From the NCBI GenBank assembly GCA_019918135.1, contig WBZZ01001021.1, positions 22,501 to 60,000 of the forward strand: a stretch of 37,500 nt of DNA. The letters are read 5' to 3'. This DNA is from Paulinella micropora (taxonomy: Eukaryota; Cercozoa; Imbricatea; Euglyphida; Paulinellidae). The notes under the pieces were generated by a model. That model searched no databases. It had not been told where the DNA came from and saw nothing but the letters and a program-made list of their open reading frames with translations. Position 1 is the first letter of the stretch. Every line of letters starts with the position of its first letter. A program made the position numbers and the translations under genes. Below, piece by piece: positions 1-10,344 of the stretch.

Positions 1-253
1 GGGCCCTGTCGCCAGTTCGATTCCCGTCGGTGCCACCAGTATTTTCATTGAACATACCGATCCGTCTGGACCAGTATTTTCATTGAACATACCGGCCCGT
101 CTGGAAGTGTTGGAACTGCCCTTGCGGGGGTGTCATTAGAGCTTATCGTCAATTCTTCGTACTCCCCTCACGGGTGAGACGATGGAGGCGCATGTGCAGA
201 AATGCATCAGCCATTGACAGAGAAGCACTATTATTATTATTATTATTATTATT
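1..253 (+). mobile_element. tRNA-derived SINE, family A, subtype II (cut by window start)
   Basis: Reference description of family A. A full copy has a tRNA-like head of about 70 nt starting GGACACCGTGATAGCCCAGT, with A box TAGCCCAGTGG and B box AGTTCGATTCC. Then come one to three 35-nt units ACCAGTATTTTCATTGAACA..., a body GGAAGTGTTGGAACTGCCC..., a hairpin TCGT..CTCACGGGTGAG..ACGA, and a 3' end GATGGAGGCGCATGTGCAG...GAGAAGCAC followed by (ATT)n. Subtypes: I has one unit and GCCTATC; II has two units (GATCC then GGCCC) and GCTTATC; III has GGTCTATTTCTGG and GCTTATC; IV has two or three GGTCC units and GCCTATC. This copy lacks its head only because the window starts inside it. Confidence 0.9.
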
Positions 254-510
254 GGACACCGTGATAGCCCAGTGGTCAAGTTCTACCATCTGGGCCCTGT
301 CGCCAGTTCGATTCCCGTCGGTGCCACCAGTAATTTCATTGAACATACCGGTCCGTCTGGAAGTGTTGGAACTGCCCTTGCGGGAGTGTCATTAGAGCCT
401 ATCGTCAATTCTTCGTACTCCCCTCACGGGTGAGACGATGGAGGCGCAAGTGCAGATTTGCATCAGCCATTGACAGAGAAGCACTATTATTATTATTATT
501 ATTATTATTT
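254..510 (+). mobile_element. SINE family A, subtype I
   Basis: Complete copy with one 35-nt unit (CCAGTAATTTC variant). The 3' end carries the GCAAGTGCAGATTTGC variant. The (ATT)n tail runs directly into a family B copy. Confidence 0.9.
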
Positions 511-691
511 AGGGAGTACATAGGCCATTGGTCCTTTTCAGTGGGCTGATTGGTATAAAGCTCCTAGAGTAATGTTCTATGCCGTCACTTCCTTATTCCA
601 CCGATTGGTGTGGAGACTTTCCTTATGGAATGGAGGACTGGATGCACATGGCCTTTTGGCTCAGCAATTGGCAGGAGATACATTATTATTA

Positions 692-737
<46 letters not shown>
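511..737 (+). mobile_element. Family B short interspersed element
   Basis: Reference description of family B: about 170 nt starting AGGGAGTACATAGGCCATCG, containing ATTGGTATAAAGCTCCTAGA and CCGATTGGTGTGGAGACTTT, ending AATGGAGGACTGGATGCACA...GGCAGGAGATACA then (ATT)n. It has no ORF of substance and no clear Pol III boxes. The ATGGAGG followed within about 60 nt by the ATT tail resembles families A, C and D. This copy's tail has one GTT interruption. Confidence 0.88.
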
Positions 738-1213
738 GGAGGGTTGCACAGTATGGCACCCCACGAGACGAGGAGGTGCTTGGGCCTCTTCCCACTGGTT
801 CCGAGGCTATGTCGTTGTGTTGGTTCCGAGGCGATGTCGTTGTGTTGTTTTTATAAGACATACACCACGTGGGATCAAAGGGGTATATACATTCCGCGAT
901 CTAGGGGTGGTGACGGGTTTCGAGGCGTCCCAGACACTTACCGCCAAACGTCCTAATGCGCTGGCAGACCGCATGAAACGTCTGCTACCCTCCTTGAGTA
1001 CCTCCATTCGACTTATACCCAGTCTTGTGGAGCTCTCTCATAGGGAACATCAATCATTTGCAGTTGATTCGCTGCAAGGTACCCGACACGCCGAGCGGGT
1101 AGCTATTCAGGGATGGTCAGAGTCACTCTTCCCTCCCCAAAATTCACTGTTGTAACTGTTGGGTCGAGGGATGGAGGCGCATAGCGCTTGGGCTCCGCCA
1201 TGACAGATCAATA

Positions 1214-1250
<37 letters not shown>
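738..1250 (+). mobile_element. Family C element, two minisatellite units
   Basis: Reference description of family C: about 480 nt starting GGAGGGTTGCACAGTATGGC, with a 21-26 nt minisatellite GGTTCCGAGGCTATGTCGTT (two copies here, about 797-847), then TATAAGACATACACCACGTG and a unique body. It ends GATGGAGGCGCATAGCGC...GCCATGACAGATCAATACA then (ATT)n. It is non-coding. This copy keeps the uninverted arrangement of the body. Confidence 0.85.
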
Positions 1251-1251
<1 letters not shown>

Positions 1252-1433
1252 GGGAGTACATAGGCCATCGGTCCCTTTCCATGGGCTGATTGGTATAAAG
1301 CTCCTAGAGTAATGTTCTATGCCGTCACTTCCTTTATTCCACCGATTGGTGTGGAGACTTTCCTTATGGAATGGAGGACTGGATGCACATGGCCTTTTGG
1401 CTCAGCAATTGGCAGGAGATACACCAGATACAC

Positions 1434-1464
<31 letters not shown>
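1251..1464 (+). mobile_element. Family B element
   Basis: Near-identical to the copy at 511, with CCTTTCCATGGGC and a small insertion (ACCAGATACA) before the tail. Followed directly by a family D copy. Confidence 0.88.
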
Positions 1465-1465
<1 letters not shown>

Positions 1466-1973
1466 CTTGGAGTGTTGACTGTGACATATTTGAGGGAAAT
1501 CCCGATGAAAAAACCTAGTCACACTTGCTAAACAGAGTTCCAGCCCAATGGCCTCAAGGCGTTAAACTGTGACGCCAACTCATAACCATTTGGTGGTAGA
1601 TGCTGGGGAGGAGGGTCGTTGCGCGCGTAAAAGATCTTAAACTCCGCAGATGCTGGTTGATAGCCCAGGACCCAGCAGACACCAGATTGTTATGGGTGGG
1701 GTTTCGAGGCAGCTCTAGCAACCGCGCTTGGTGTATGCACTTGCACATTCGGTGACGTCTTGCAAGAGGTTGCTGGGACTGCGGAATAACCTCGGCTTAG
1801 TGCAGTCTTGCCCTCAGGAGCTCCATCGGTGGCCCCGATCATCAGGCGAGAGACTGACACGGGGGGGTGGAGGACCTCGAACAAGGGTATTGGAGGCTTA
1901 TGTCCGTTGAGGATATGCCATTAGCTGCATCAGTACGCCTCAGATATAGTATTATTATTATTATTATTATTAT
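1465..1973 (+). mobile_element. Family D element, subtype I, full length
   Basis: Reference description of family D: about 486 nt starting CTTGGAGTGTTGACTGTGAC, then CAGCCCAATGGCCTCAAGGC, GATGCTGGGGAGGAGGGTCG, TTGATAGCCCAGGACCCAGC, CTTGCACATTCGGTGACGTC and TCGAACAAGGGTATTGGAGG. It ends TTATGTCCGTTGAGG...CAGATATAG then (ATT)n. The GATAGCCCAG decamer also occurs in the tRNA heads of A and E and could be an A-box-like element (inference). The small overlapping ORFs are not conserved coding. Confidence 0.87.
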
Positions 1974-2235
1974 GGACACCGTGATAGCCCAGTGGTCAAG
2001 TTCTACCATCTGGGCCCTGTCGCCAGTTCAATTCCCGTCGGTGCCACCAGTATTTTCATTGAACATACCGGTCCGTCTGGAAGTGTTGGAACTGCCCGTG
2101 CGGGGGTGTCATTAGAGCCTATCGTCAATTCTTCGTACTCCCCTCACGGGTGAGACGATGGAGGCACATGTGCAGAAATGCATTCGCCATTGACAGAGAA
2201 GCACTATTATTACTATTATTATTATTATTATTATT
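1974..2235 (+). mobile_element. SINE family A, subtype I, with E-like 3' end
   Basis: One 35-nt unit and GCCCGTGCGG. The 3' end reads GGAGGCACATGTGCAG...CATTCGCC, which is the family E version, so this looks like an A/E mosaic. Confidence 0.88.
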
Positions 2236-2501
2236 GGACACCGTGATAGCCCAGTGGTCAAGTTCTACCATCTGAGCCCTGTCGCCAGTTCGATTCCAGT
2301 CGGTGCCACCAGTATTTTCATTGAACATACCGATCCGTCTGGACCAGTATTTTCATTGAACATACCTGCCCGTCTGGAAGTGTTGGAACTGCCCTTGCGG
2401 GGGTGTCATTAGAGCTTATCGTCAATTCTTCGTACTCCCCTCACGGGTGAGACGATGGAGGCGCATGTGCAGAAATGCATCAGCCATTGACAGAGAAGCA
2501 C

Positions 2502-2547
<46 letters not shown>
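2236..2547 (+). mobile_element. SINE family A, subtype II
   Basis: Two 35-nt units (GATCC, then CTGCCC) and GCTTATC. The head has GATTCCAGTCGG, a B-box-flank change shared with the copy at 30286. Confidence 0.9.
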
Positions 2548-3026
2548 GGAGTGTTGACTGTGACATATTTGAGGGAAATCCCGATGAAAAAACCTAGTCA
2601 CACTTGCTAAACAGAGTTCCAGCCCAATGGCCTCAAGGCGCTGAACTGTGACGCCAACTCATAACCCTTTGGTGGTAGATGCTGGGGAGGAGGGTCGTTG
2701 CGCGCGTAAAAGATCTTAAACTCCGCATATGCTGGTTGATAGCCCAGGACCCAGCAGACACCAGATTGTTATGGGTGGGGTTTCGAGGCAGCTCTAGCAA
2801 CCGCGCTTGGTGTATGCACTTGCACATTCGGTGACGTCTTGCAAGAGGTTGCTGGGACTGCGGAATAACCTCGGCTTAGTGCAGTCTTGCCCTCAGGAGC
2901 TCCATCGGTGGCCCCGATCATCAGGCGAGAGACTGACACGGGGGGGTGGAGGACCTCGAACAAGGGTATTGGAGGCTTATGTCCGTTGAGGATATGCCAT
3001 TAGCTGCATCAGTACGCCTCAGATAT

Positions 3027-3082
<56 letters not shown>

Positions 3083-3095
3083 GATTATTATTATT
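2548..3095 (+). mobile_element. Family D element, subtype I
   Basis: Nearly full length, missing only the first CTT. Almost identical to the copy at 1465. The (ATT)n tail has one ATG interruption. Confidence 0.87.
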
Positions 3096-3361
3096 GGACA
3101 CCGTGATAGCCCAGTGGTCAAGTTCTACCATCTGGGCCCTGTCGCCAGTTCGATTCCCGTCGGTGCCACCAGTATTTTCATTGAACATACCGGTCCGTCC
3201 GGACCAGTATTTTCATTGAACATACCGGTCCGTCTGGAAGTGTTGGAACTGTCCTTGCGGGGGTGTCATTAGAGCCTATCGTCAATTTTTCGTACTCCCC
3301 TCACGGGTGAGACGATGGAGGCGCATGTGCAGAAATGCATCAGCCATTGACAGAGAAGCAC

Positions 3362-3411
<50 letters not shown>

Positions 3412-3413
3412 GT
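3096..3413 (+). mobile_element. SINE family A, subtype IV
   Basis: Two GGTCC units, the first ending CCGG, and GCCTATC. Complete head and (ATT)n tail. Confidence 0.9.
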
Positions 3414-3681
3414 GGACACCGTGATAGCCCAGTGGTCAAGTTCTACCATCTGGGCCCTGTCGCCAGTTCGATTCCCGTCGGTGCCACCAGTATTTTCATT
3501 GAACATACCGGTCTATTTCTGGACCAGTATTTTCATTGAACATACCGGCCCGTCTGGAAGTGTTGGAACTGCCCTTGCGGGGGTGTCATTAGAGCTTATC
3601 GTCAATTCTTCGTACTCCCCTCACGGGTGAGACGATGGAGGCGCATGTGCAGAAATGCATCAGCCATTGACAGAGAAGCAC

Positions 3682-3712
<31 letters not shown>
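3414..3712 (+). mobile_element. SINE family A, subtype III
   Basis: Carries the GGTCTATTTCTGG unit and GCTTATC. Its ATT tail grades into unique DNA (TTTTGTTATTG), the right edge of the first element chain. Confidence 0.9.
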
Positions 3713-3968
3713 TTGTTATTGTTTTCGTGATTGTTTTTGTTGTTCTCATTCTTATTTAGGATAGAATAAAAGTAGTGTACCCGCAATACATAGGCATACA
3801 CAAAGCACGAAGTTAGAGACACGTATGTATGAAGGAATACGTTTTAGTAGGAATGCAAATCAGGCTATACATGTGTGTAGAAATCGAATGTAAATACTAA
3901 TGTAGCACCATTTGGTCTTGCACACTTTCGCTTGGTCTCGCACGGATTGCGCCATGCGTCTGTTCCAG
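3713..3968 (+). other. Unique intron DNA before exon 1
   Basis: No repeat family, no coding match. A/T-rich with ATGCA-type words. It ends in the weakly pyrimidine-rich acceptor of exon 1. Confidence 0.6.
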
Positions 3969-4091
3969 CACTTCTCGGACGAGGAGGCCAATCAAGAGGA
4001 GACGAGTGAGGACGAGGACGAGCAGAGAGACGCGTCCAAGAAACGAACGCCCACTGCGCCACCGCCCATCATCTCGGCGCAGCAGCTCAAG
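3969..4091 (+). CDS. Exon 1 of visible gene: acidic linker leading into HRDC
   Basis: 123 nt, 41 codons, phase 0 at both ends. The acceptor is ctgttccag and the donor is AAG|gtcctc. It starts HFSDEEANQEETSEDEDEQ, a strongly acidic, probably disordered linker, then a KKRTPTAPPP segment, and ends in IISAQQLK, which reads directly into the first HRDC helix of exon 2. Acidic linkers before HRDC are common in RecQ-type proteins. The frame is open upstream to a TAG at 3903, with an ATG at 3954, so this could instead be the first coding exon (start MRLFQHF). I prefer a splice acceptor because the protein would otherwise lack a catalytic core, but that is a preference rather than proof. Confidence 0.78.
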
Positions 4092-4374
4092 GTCCTCCAG
4101 CATATGCATATACATATTGCACGCACGATCCATGCATGCCATTGCACGTGTCATGCACGCATAGATACATTAATACGAACATGCAAATATGCCCTCATGT
4201 GTATTTGCATGTGTGCATACATAACTACGCTCACGTACATGACAAAAAAGTAGACGTTTCCAGCTCCTGTAAGTTGTTGTGCACCGTCAGATCGCCTTTT
4301 TAAGCTTCAACTATTTTCTCATGTTTCTTGTCATCCTTGAGTTACCTCCTAATACTCGTAATTATTATTAATCA
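4092..4374 (+). other. Unique start of intron 1
   Basis: About 280 nt of non-repetitive DNA rich in CATGCATGC/ATACAT words. It contains no element or further exon that I can support and leads into an ATT/ACT microsatellite. Confidence 0.6.
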
Positions 4375-4423
4375 TAATATTTTTGGTTATTACTATTACT
4401 ATTGCTATTACTATTACTATTAC

Positions 4424-4498
<75 letters not shown>
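4375..4498 (+). repeat. Compound (ATTACT)n/(ATT)n microsatellite
   Basis: Alternating TTACTATTACT, then a long pure ATT run. Unlike other ATT runs it is preceded by unique DNA and not by an element body, so it may be the original site into which the following chain grew. Confidence 0.85.
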
Positions 4499-4764
4499 GG
4501 ACACCGTGATAGCCCAGTGGTCAAGTTCTACCATCTGGGCCCTGTCGCCAGTTCGATTCCCGTCGGTGCCACCAGTATTTTCATTGAACATACCGCTCCG
4601 TCTGGACCAGTATTTTCATTGAACATACCGGTCCGTCTGGAAGTGTTGGAACTGCCCTTGCGGGGGTGTCATTAGAGCCTATCGTCAATTCTTCGTACTC
4701 CCCTCACGGGTGAGACGATGGAGGCGCATGTGCAGAAATGCATCAGCCATTGACAGAGAAGCAC

Positions 4765-4813
<49 letters not shown>

Positions 4814-4815
4814 TT
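4499..4815 (+). mobile_element. SINE family A, subtype IV
   Basis: First element of the intron 1 chain. Two units (GCTCC, then GGTCC) and GCCTATC. Confidence 0.9.
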
Positions 4816-5073
4816 GGACACCGTGATAGCCCAGTGGTCAAGTTCTACCATCTGGGCCCTGTCGCCAGTTCGATTCCCGTCGGTGCCACCAGTATTTCAT
4901 TGAACATACCGGTCCGTCTGGAAGTGTTGGAACTGCCCTTGCGGGGGTGTCATTAGAGCCTATCGTCAATTCTTCGTACTCCCCTCACGGGTGAGACGAT
5001 GGAGGCGCAAGTGCAGATTTGCATCAGCCATTGACAGAGAAGCACTATTATTATTATTATTATTATTATTATT
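4816..5073 (+). mobile_element. SINE family A, subtype I
   Basis: One unit, with one T missing in the TTTT run (CAGTATTTCATTG). GCAAGTGCAGATTTGC variant at the 3' end. Confidence 0.9.
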
Positions 5074-5345
5074 GACACCGTGATAGCCCAGTGGTCAAGT
5101 TCTACCATCTGGGCCCTGTCGCCAGTTCGATTCCCGTCGGTGCCACCAGTATTTTCATTGAACATACCGGTCTATTTCTGGACCAGTATTTTCATTGAAC
5201 ATACCGGCCCGTCTGGAAGTGTTGGAACTGCCCTTGCGGGGGTGTCATTAGAGCTTATCGTCAATTCTTCGTACTCCCCTCACGGGTGAGACGATGGAGG
5301 CGCATGTGCAGAAATGCATCAGCCATTGACAGAGAAGCACAGCAC

Positions 5346-5379
<34 letters not shown>
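5074..5379 (+). mobile_element. SINE family A, subtype III
   Basis: Head lacks its first G (GACACCG). Carries the GGTCTATTTCTGG unit; AGCAC is duplicated just before the tail. Confidence 0.9.
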
Positions 5380-5645
5380 GGACACCGTGATAGCCCCGAG
5401 GTCAAGTTCTACCATCTGGGCCCTGTCGCCAGTTCGATTCCCGTCGGTGCCACCAGTATTTTCATTGAACATACCGGTCCGTCCGGACCAGTATTTTCAT
5501 TGAACATACCGGTCCGTCTGGAAGTGTTGGAACTGTCCTTGCGGGGGTGTCATTAGAGCCTATCGTCAATTCTTCGTACTCCCCTCACGGGTGAGACGAT
5601 GGAGGCGCATGTGCAGAAATGCATCAGCCATTGACAGAGAAACAC

Positions 5646-5679
<34 letters not shown>

Positions 5680-5680
5680 T
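5380..5680 (+). mobile_element. SINE family A, subtype IV
   Basis: Two GGTCC units. The A box is altered to TAGCCCCGAGGTC, which would weaken internal promoter function. Confidence 0.9.
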
Positions 5681-5882
5681 AGGGAGTACATAGGCCATCG
5701 GTCCTTTCCATGGGCTGATTGGTATAAAGCTCCTAGAGTAATGTTCTATGCCGTCACTTCCTTTATTCCACCGATTGGTGTGGAGACTTTCCTTATGGAA
5801 TGGAGGACTGGATGCACATGGCCTTTTGGCTCAGCAATTGGCAGGAGATACACTATTATTATTATTATTATTATTATTATTT
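5681..5882 (+). mobile_element. Family B element
   Basis: Complete copy with short (ATT)n tail, inserted between two A copies. Confidence 0.88.
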
Positions 5883-6131
5883 GGACACCGTGATAGCCCA
5901 GTGGTCAAGTTCTACCATCTGGGCCCTGTCGCCAGTTCGATTCCCGTCGGTGCCACCAGTATTTTCATTGAACATACCGGTCCGTCTGGAAGTGTTGGAA
6001 TTGCCCGTGCGGGGGTGTCATTAGAGCCTATCGTCAATTCTTCGTACTCCCCTCACGGGTGAGACGATGGAGGCGCATGTGCAGAAATGCATCAGCCATT
6101 GACAGAGAAGCACTATTATTATTATTATTAC

Positions 6132-6171
<40 letters not shown>
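5883..6171 (+). mobile_element. SINE family A, subtype I
   Basis: One unit and CCCGTGCGG. Tail interrupted once by ACC. Confidence 0.9.
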
Positions 6172-6172
<1 letters not shown>

Positions 6173-6344
6173 GGGAGTACATAGGCCATCGGTCCTTTCC
6201 ATGGGCTGATTGGTATAAAGCTCCTAGAGTAATGTTCTATGCCGTCACTTCCTTTATTCCACCGATTGGTGTGGAGACTTTCCTTATGGAATGGAGGACT
6301 GGATGCACATGGCCTTTTGGCTCAGCAATTGGCAGGAGATACAC

Positions 6345-6392
<48 letters not shown>
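6172..6392 (+). mobile_element. Family B element
   Basis: Complete copy. With the A copies on both sides it repeats the A-B-A order seen at 5380-6171. Confidence 0.88.
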
Positions 6393-6623
6393 GGACACCG
6401 TGATAGCCCAGTGGTCAAGTTCTACCATCTGGGCCCTGTCGCCAGTTCGATTCCCGTCGGTGCCACCAGTATTTTCATTGAACATACCGGCCCGTCTGGA
6501 AGTGTTGGAACTGCCCGTGCGGGGGTGTCATTAGAGCCTATCGTCAATTCTTCGTACTCCCCTCACGGGTGAGACGATGGAGGCGCAAGTGCAGATTTGC
6601 ATCAGCCATTGACAGAGAAGCAC

Positions 6624-6657
<34 letters not shown>
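6393..6657 (+). mobile_element. SINE family A, subtype I
   Basis: One unit (GGCCC) and the GCAAGTGCAGATTTGC 3' variant. Confidence 0.9.
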
Positions 6658-6659
<2 letters not shown>

Positions 6660-6890
6660 TCTGGGCCCTGTCGCCAGTTCGATTCCCGTCGGTGCCACCA
6701 GTATTTTCATTGAACATACCGGTCCGTCTGGACCAGTATTTTCATTGAACATACCGGTCCGTCTGGAAGTGTTGGAACTGCCCTTGCGGGGGTGTCATTA
6801 CAGCCTATCGTCAATTCTTCGTACTCCCCTCACGGGTGAGACGATGGAGGCGCATGTGCAGAAATGCATCAGCCATTGACAGAGAAGCAC

Positions 6891-6936
<46 letters not shown>

Positions 6937-6938
6937 GT
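6658..6938 (+). mobile_element. SINE family A, 5'-truncated, subtype IV
   Basis: Begins at CATCTGGGCCCTG inside the head, straight after ATT repeats, so the A box is missing. Two GGTCC units. Confidence 0.88.
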
Positions 6939-7173
6939 GGCACCGCGATAGCCCAGTGGTTAAGGTCTACCATCTGGGACCTGTCGCCAGTTCGATTCCC
7001 GTCGGTGCCAGTATTTTCAAAGAATATTTTCTTTGAACGTATTGGTCTGGAAGGCTTGGAGCTGCCTTGCGGGGGTGTCATTAGAGCCTATCGTCAAATC
7101 TTCGTACTCCCCTCACGGGTGAGACGATGGAGGCACATATGCAGAAATGCATTCGCCATTGACTGAGAAGCAC

Positions 7174-7249
<76 letters not shown>

Positions 7250-7250
7250 T
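6939..7250 (+). mobile_element. tRNA-derived SINE, family E
   Basis: Reference description of family E: head GGCACCGCGATAGCCCAGTG with A box and B box (AGTTCGATTCCCG). The first seven bases GGCACCG pair perfectly with CGGTGCC at the head's 3' end, like a tRNA acceptor stem. Then comes an inverted repeat TTTCAAAG...CTTTGAAA instead of the 35-nt unit, then a body homologous to family A (CTTGCGGGGGTGTC, TATCGTCAAATCTTCGTACT), ending GGAGGCACATGTGCAG...CATTCGCCATTGACTGAGAA and (ATT)n. This copy has a mutated arm (CAAAGAATATTTTCTTTGAA). Confidence 0.9.
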
Positions 7251-7496
7251 GGTCAAGTTCTACCATCTGGGCCCTGTCGCCAGTTCGATTCCCGTCGGTG
7301 CCACCAGTATTTTCATTGAACATACCGGTCCGTCTGGACCAGTATTTTCATTGAACATACCGGTCCGTCTGGAAGTGTTGGAACTGCCCTTGCGGGGGTG
7401 TCATTAGAGCCTATCGTCAATTCTTCGTACTCCCCTCACGGGTGAGACGATGGAGGCGCATGTGCAGAAATGCATCAGCCATTGACAGAGAAGCAC

Positions 7497-7578
<82 letters not shown>

Positions 7579-7598
7579 GCTACTATTACTGCTATTAC

Positions 7599-7656
<58 letters not shown>

Positions 7657-7657
7657 T
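7251..7657 (+). mobile_element. SINE family A, 5'-truncated, subtype IV, compound tail
   Basis: Starts at GGTCAAGTTCTACC inside the head. The tail runs ATT, then about 40 nt of ACT repeats (from 7541), then ATT again. Confidence 0.88.
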
Positions 7658-7830
7658 AGGGAGTACATAGGCCATCGGTCCCTTTCCATGGGCTGATTGG
7701 TATAAAGCTCCTAGAGTAATGTTCTATGCCGTCACTTCCTTTATTCCACCGATTGGTGTGGAGACTTTCCTTATAGAATGGAGGACTGGATGCACATGGC
7801 CTTTTGGCTCAGCAATTGGCAGGAGATACA

Positions 7831-7864
<34 letters not shown>
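7658..7864 (+). mobile_element. Family B element
   Basis: Complete copy with ATAGAATGGAGG. Its tail runs straight into family F. Confidence 0.88.
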
Positions 7865-9130
7865 CCCTGAAAGGTGTTGGTCAAGGGGTTGGGGGATTTG
7901 GGGGGAGGGGGAAAATAAAAATTATGTACCCCCCACCCCCCCCGTTTCCGCACCCCTGTCGGAATAAATCATGGTTTGTCGGAACGAGGAGGAGTTCGGA
8001 GCTCATATTTGCAGGGTGGTTAGCCGCAGACTCGATCTTGATGCTGATATGATTTTTTTTGGAATTCACGCAAATATTTGCGTTAGGGGAGTGTCCAGAA
8101 TGCCCAAATTCCTTGTTTTTTGTCGCACCCCAATCCCAATAAATCATGGTTTGTCTGAACCAGGAGGAGTTGGGAGCTTATGTTTGCAGGGTGTCTAGCC
8201 CCAGACTCGATCTTGATGCTGATATAATTTGTTTTGATTTCACGCAAATATTTGCGTCAGGGGAGTGTCCTGAATGCAAAATTTCCTCTCTTTTTTTTTG
8301 CCTTTTTTTTGCACCCGCCATCGGAATAAATCATGGTTTGTGGGAACCAGGAGGTGTTGGGAGCTCATATAATTATTGGCAGGGTGGTTAGCCCCAGACT
8401 TGATCTTGATGCTGATATAATTGTTTTGGAATTTACGCAAATATTTCCGTTAGGGGAGTGTCCTGAATGCCAAAATTCCTTGTTTTTTAGCAGTACTTGC
8501 CGGTGCCTCCGGCAATTGAACGTACGCTGTCGACTGGGCAGGTGGGGTCCGGGGGGCCCTCCCCCCGGGAACCCCAGCCCGGCGATTGTGCGTACCCGTT
8601 TTGGTCGCCGGTGGCACCCACACCAGAAATTTGAGGTCTTCTGCCACCAGGCGCCGTTGCGCACACCAGAGGGATTTAGCGGCTGTTATTTGGTATATCT
8701 GACACTTCTTGATGAGCTTTCTTCAAAAATATAAAAATTGTGGCGCCGGGTGGCCTACACACCGGGAAATTGAGGTTTTGGCGCCACCAGGCGCCGTTTG
8801 CGCACACCCGAGGGAGTTTGAGGCTGATGTTTGGTGTACCCGACACCTCTCCGTGCGCTCTCTTCGGAGATAAAAAAGTTTTGGTGGCGGGTGGCACAAA
8901 AACCAGAGATTTCAGGCTTTTGTGCCACCAGAGCTTACACTTGCGTTCTGCTGGTACCTCCGGCAATTGAACGTACCCTGTCGACGGGGGGGCCCGGGGG
9001 GCCCTCCCCCCGGGAACCCCAGCCCGGGGGGGGGGGGGGGGCTGCGTTCGCGCACCGCGAACCATCCTTTCAGGTGTTGGCGCAGCCCCTAGTTATTATT
9101 ATTATTATTATTATTATTATCATTATTATT
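7865..9130 (+). mobile_element. Family F palindrome-rich composite element
   Basis: Reference description of family F. The left end CCCTGAAAGGTGTTGG is followed by a G-rich stretch. Next come tandem monomers of about 170-190 nt (three here) with GGAATAAATCATGG, GCTAGCCCCAGACTCGAT and the 16-nt palindrome ACGCAAATATTTGCGT (8068-8083 and 8242-8257; mutated in the third). Then come hairpin-bearing modules with TTGCCGG..CCGGCAA, TGTCGAC, C/G runs and GGTGGCAC..GTGCCACC. The right end is CCTTTCAGGTGTTGGCGCAG and ATT repeats. Both ends carry AGGTGTTGG and a 9-bp inverted pair CCTGAAAGG/CCTTTCAGG. I find no transposase or reverse-transcriptase reading frame. Class unknown. Confidence 0.75.
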
Positions 9131-9555
9131 CAGCCCAATGGCCTCAAGGCGTTAAACTGTGACGCCAACTCATAACCCTTTGGTGGTAGATGCTGGGGAG
9201 GAGGGTCGTTGCGCGCGTAAAAGATCTTAAACTCCGCAGATGCTGGTTGATAGCCCAGGACCCAGCAGACACCAGATTGTTATGGGTGGGGTTTCGAGGC
9301 AGCTCTAGCAACCGTGATTGGTGTATGCACTTGCACATTCGGTGACGTCTTGCAAGAGGTTGCTGGGACTGCGGAATAACCTCGGCTTAGTGCAGTCTTG
9401 CCCTCAGGAGCTCCATCGGTGGCCCCGATCATCAGGCGAGAGACTGACACGGGGGGGTGGAGGACCTCGAACAAGGGTATTGGAGGCTTATGTCCGTTGA
9501 GGATATGCCATTAGCTGCATCAGTACGCCTCAGATATAGTATTATTATTATTATT
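9131..9555 (+). mobile_element. Family D element, 5'-short, subtype I
   Basis: Begins at CAGCCCAATGGCC, lacking about the first 80 nt. Carries ACCGTGATTGGTG where most D copies have ACCGCGCTTGGTG; the only other copy with this variant also follows an F element (19585). Confidence 0.87.
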
Positions 9556-9728
9556 AGGGAGTACATAGGCCATCGGTCCTTTCCATGGGCTGATTGGTAT
9601 AAAGCTCCTAGAGTAATGTTCTATGCCGTCACTTCCTTTATTCCACCGATTGGTGTGGAGACTTTCCTTATGGAATGGAGGACTGGATGCACATGGCCTT
9701 TTGGCTCAGCAATTGGCAGGAGATACAC

Positions 9729-9759
<31 letters not shown>

Positions 9760-9761
9760 TT
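9556..9761 (+). mobile_element. Family B element
   Basis: Complete copy with a short ATT tail. Confidence 0.88.
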
Positions 9762-10051
9762 GACACCGTGATAGCCCAGTGGTCAAGTTCTACCATCTGG
9801 GCCCTGTCGCCAGTTCGATTCCCGTCGGTGCCACCAGTATTTTCATTGAACATACCGGTCCGTCTGGACCAGTATTTTCATTGAACATACCGGTCCGTCT
9901 GGAAGTGTTGGAACTGCCCTTGCGGGGGTGTCATTAGAGCCTATCGTCAATTCTTCGTACTCCCCTCACGGGTGAGACGATGGAGGCGCATGTGCAGAAA
10001 TGCATCAGCCATTGACAGAGAAGCACTATTATTATTATTATTATTATCATT
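9762..10051 (+). mobile_element. SINE family A, subtype IV
   Basis: Head lacks the first G. Two GGTCC units; short tail with a final ATC. Confidence 0.9.
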
Positions 10052-10344
10052 GGACACCGTGATAGCCCAGTGGTCAAGTTCTACCATCTGGGCCCTGTCG
10101 CCAGTTCGATTCCCGTCGGTGCCACCAGTATTTTCATTGAACATACCGATCCGTCTGGACCAGTATTTTCATTGAACATACCGGCCCGTCTGGAAGTGTT
10201 GGAACTGCCCTTGCGGGGGTGTCATTAGAGCTTATCGTCAATTCTTCGTACTCCCCTCACGGGTGAGACGATGGAGGCGCATGTGCAGAAATGCATCAGC
10301 CATTGACAGAGAAGCACTATTATTATTATCATTATTATTATTAT
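10052..10344 (+). mobile_element. SINE family A, subtype II
   Basis: Two units (GATCC, GGCCC) and GCTTATC. Followed by a C element. Confidence 0.9.

Noticed and set aside
6939..7010. Functional tRNA gene at the SINE heads
   Set aside because: The acceptor stem pairs in family E, but the T stem has mismatches, the anticodon stem does not form well and dozens of copies carry tails. They are SINE heads.
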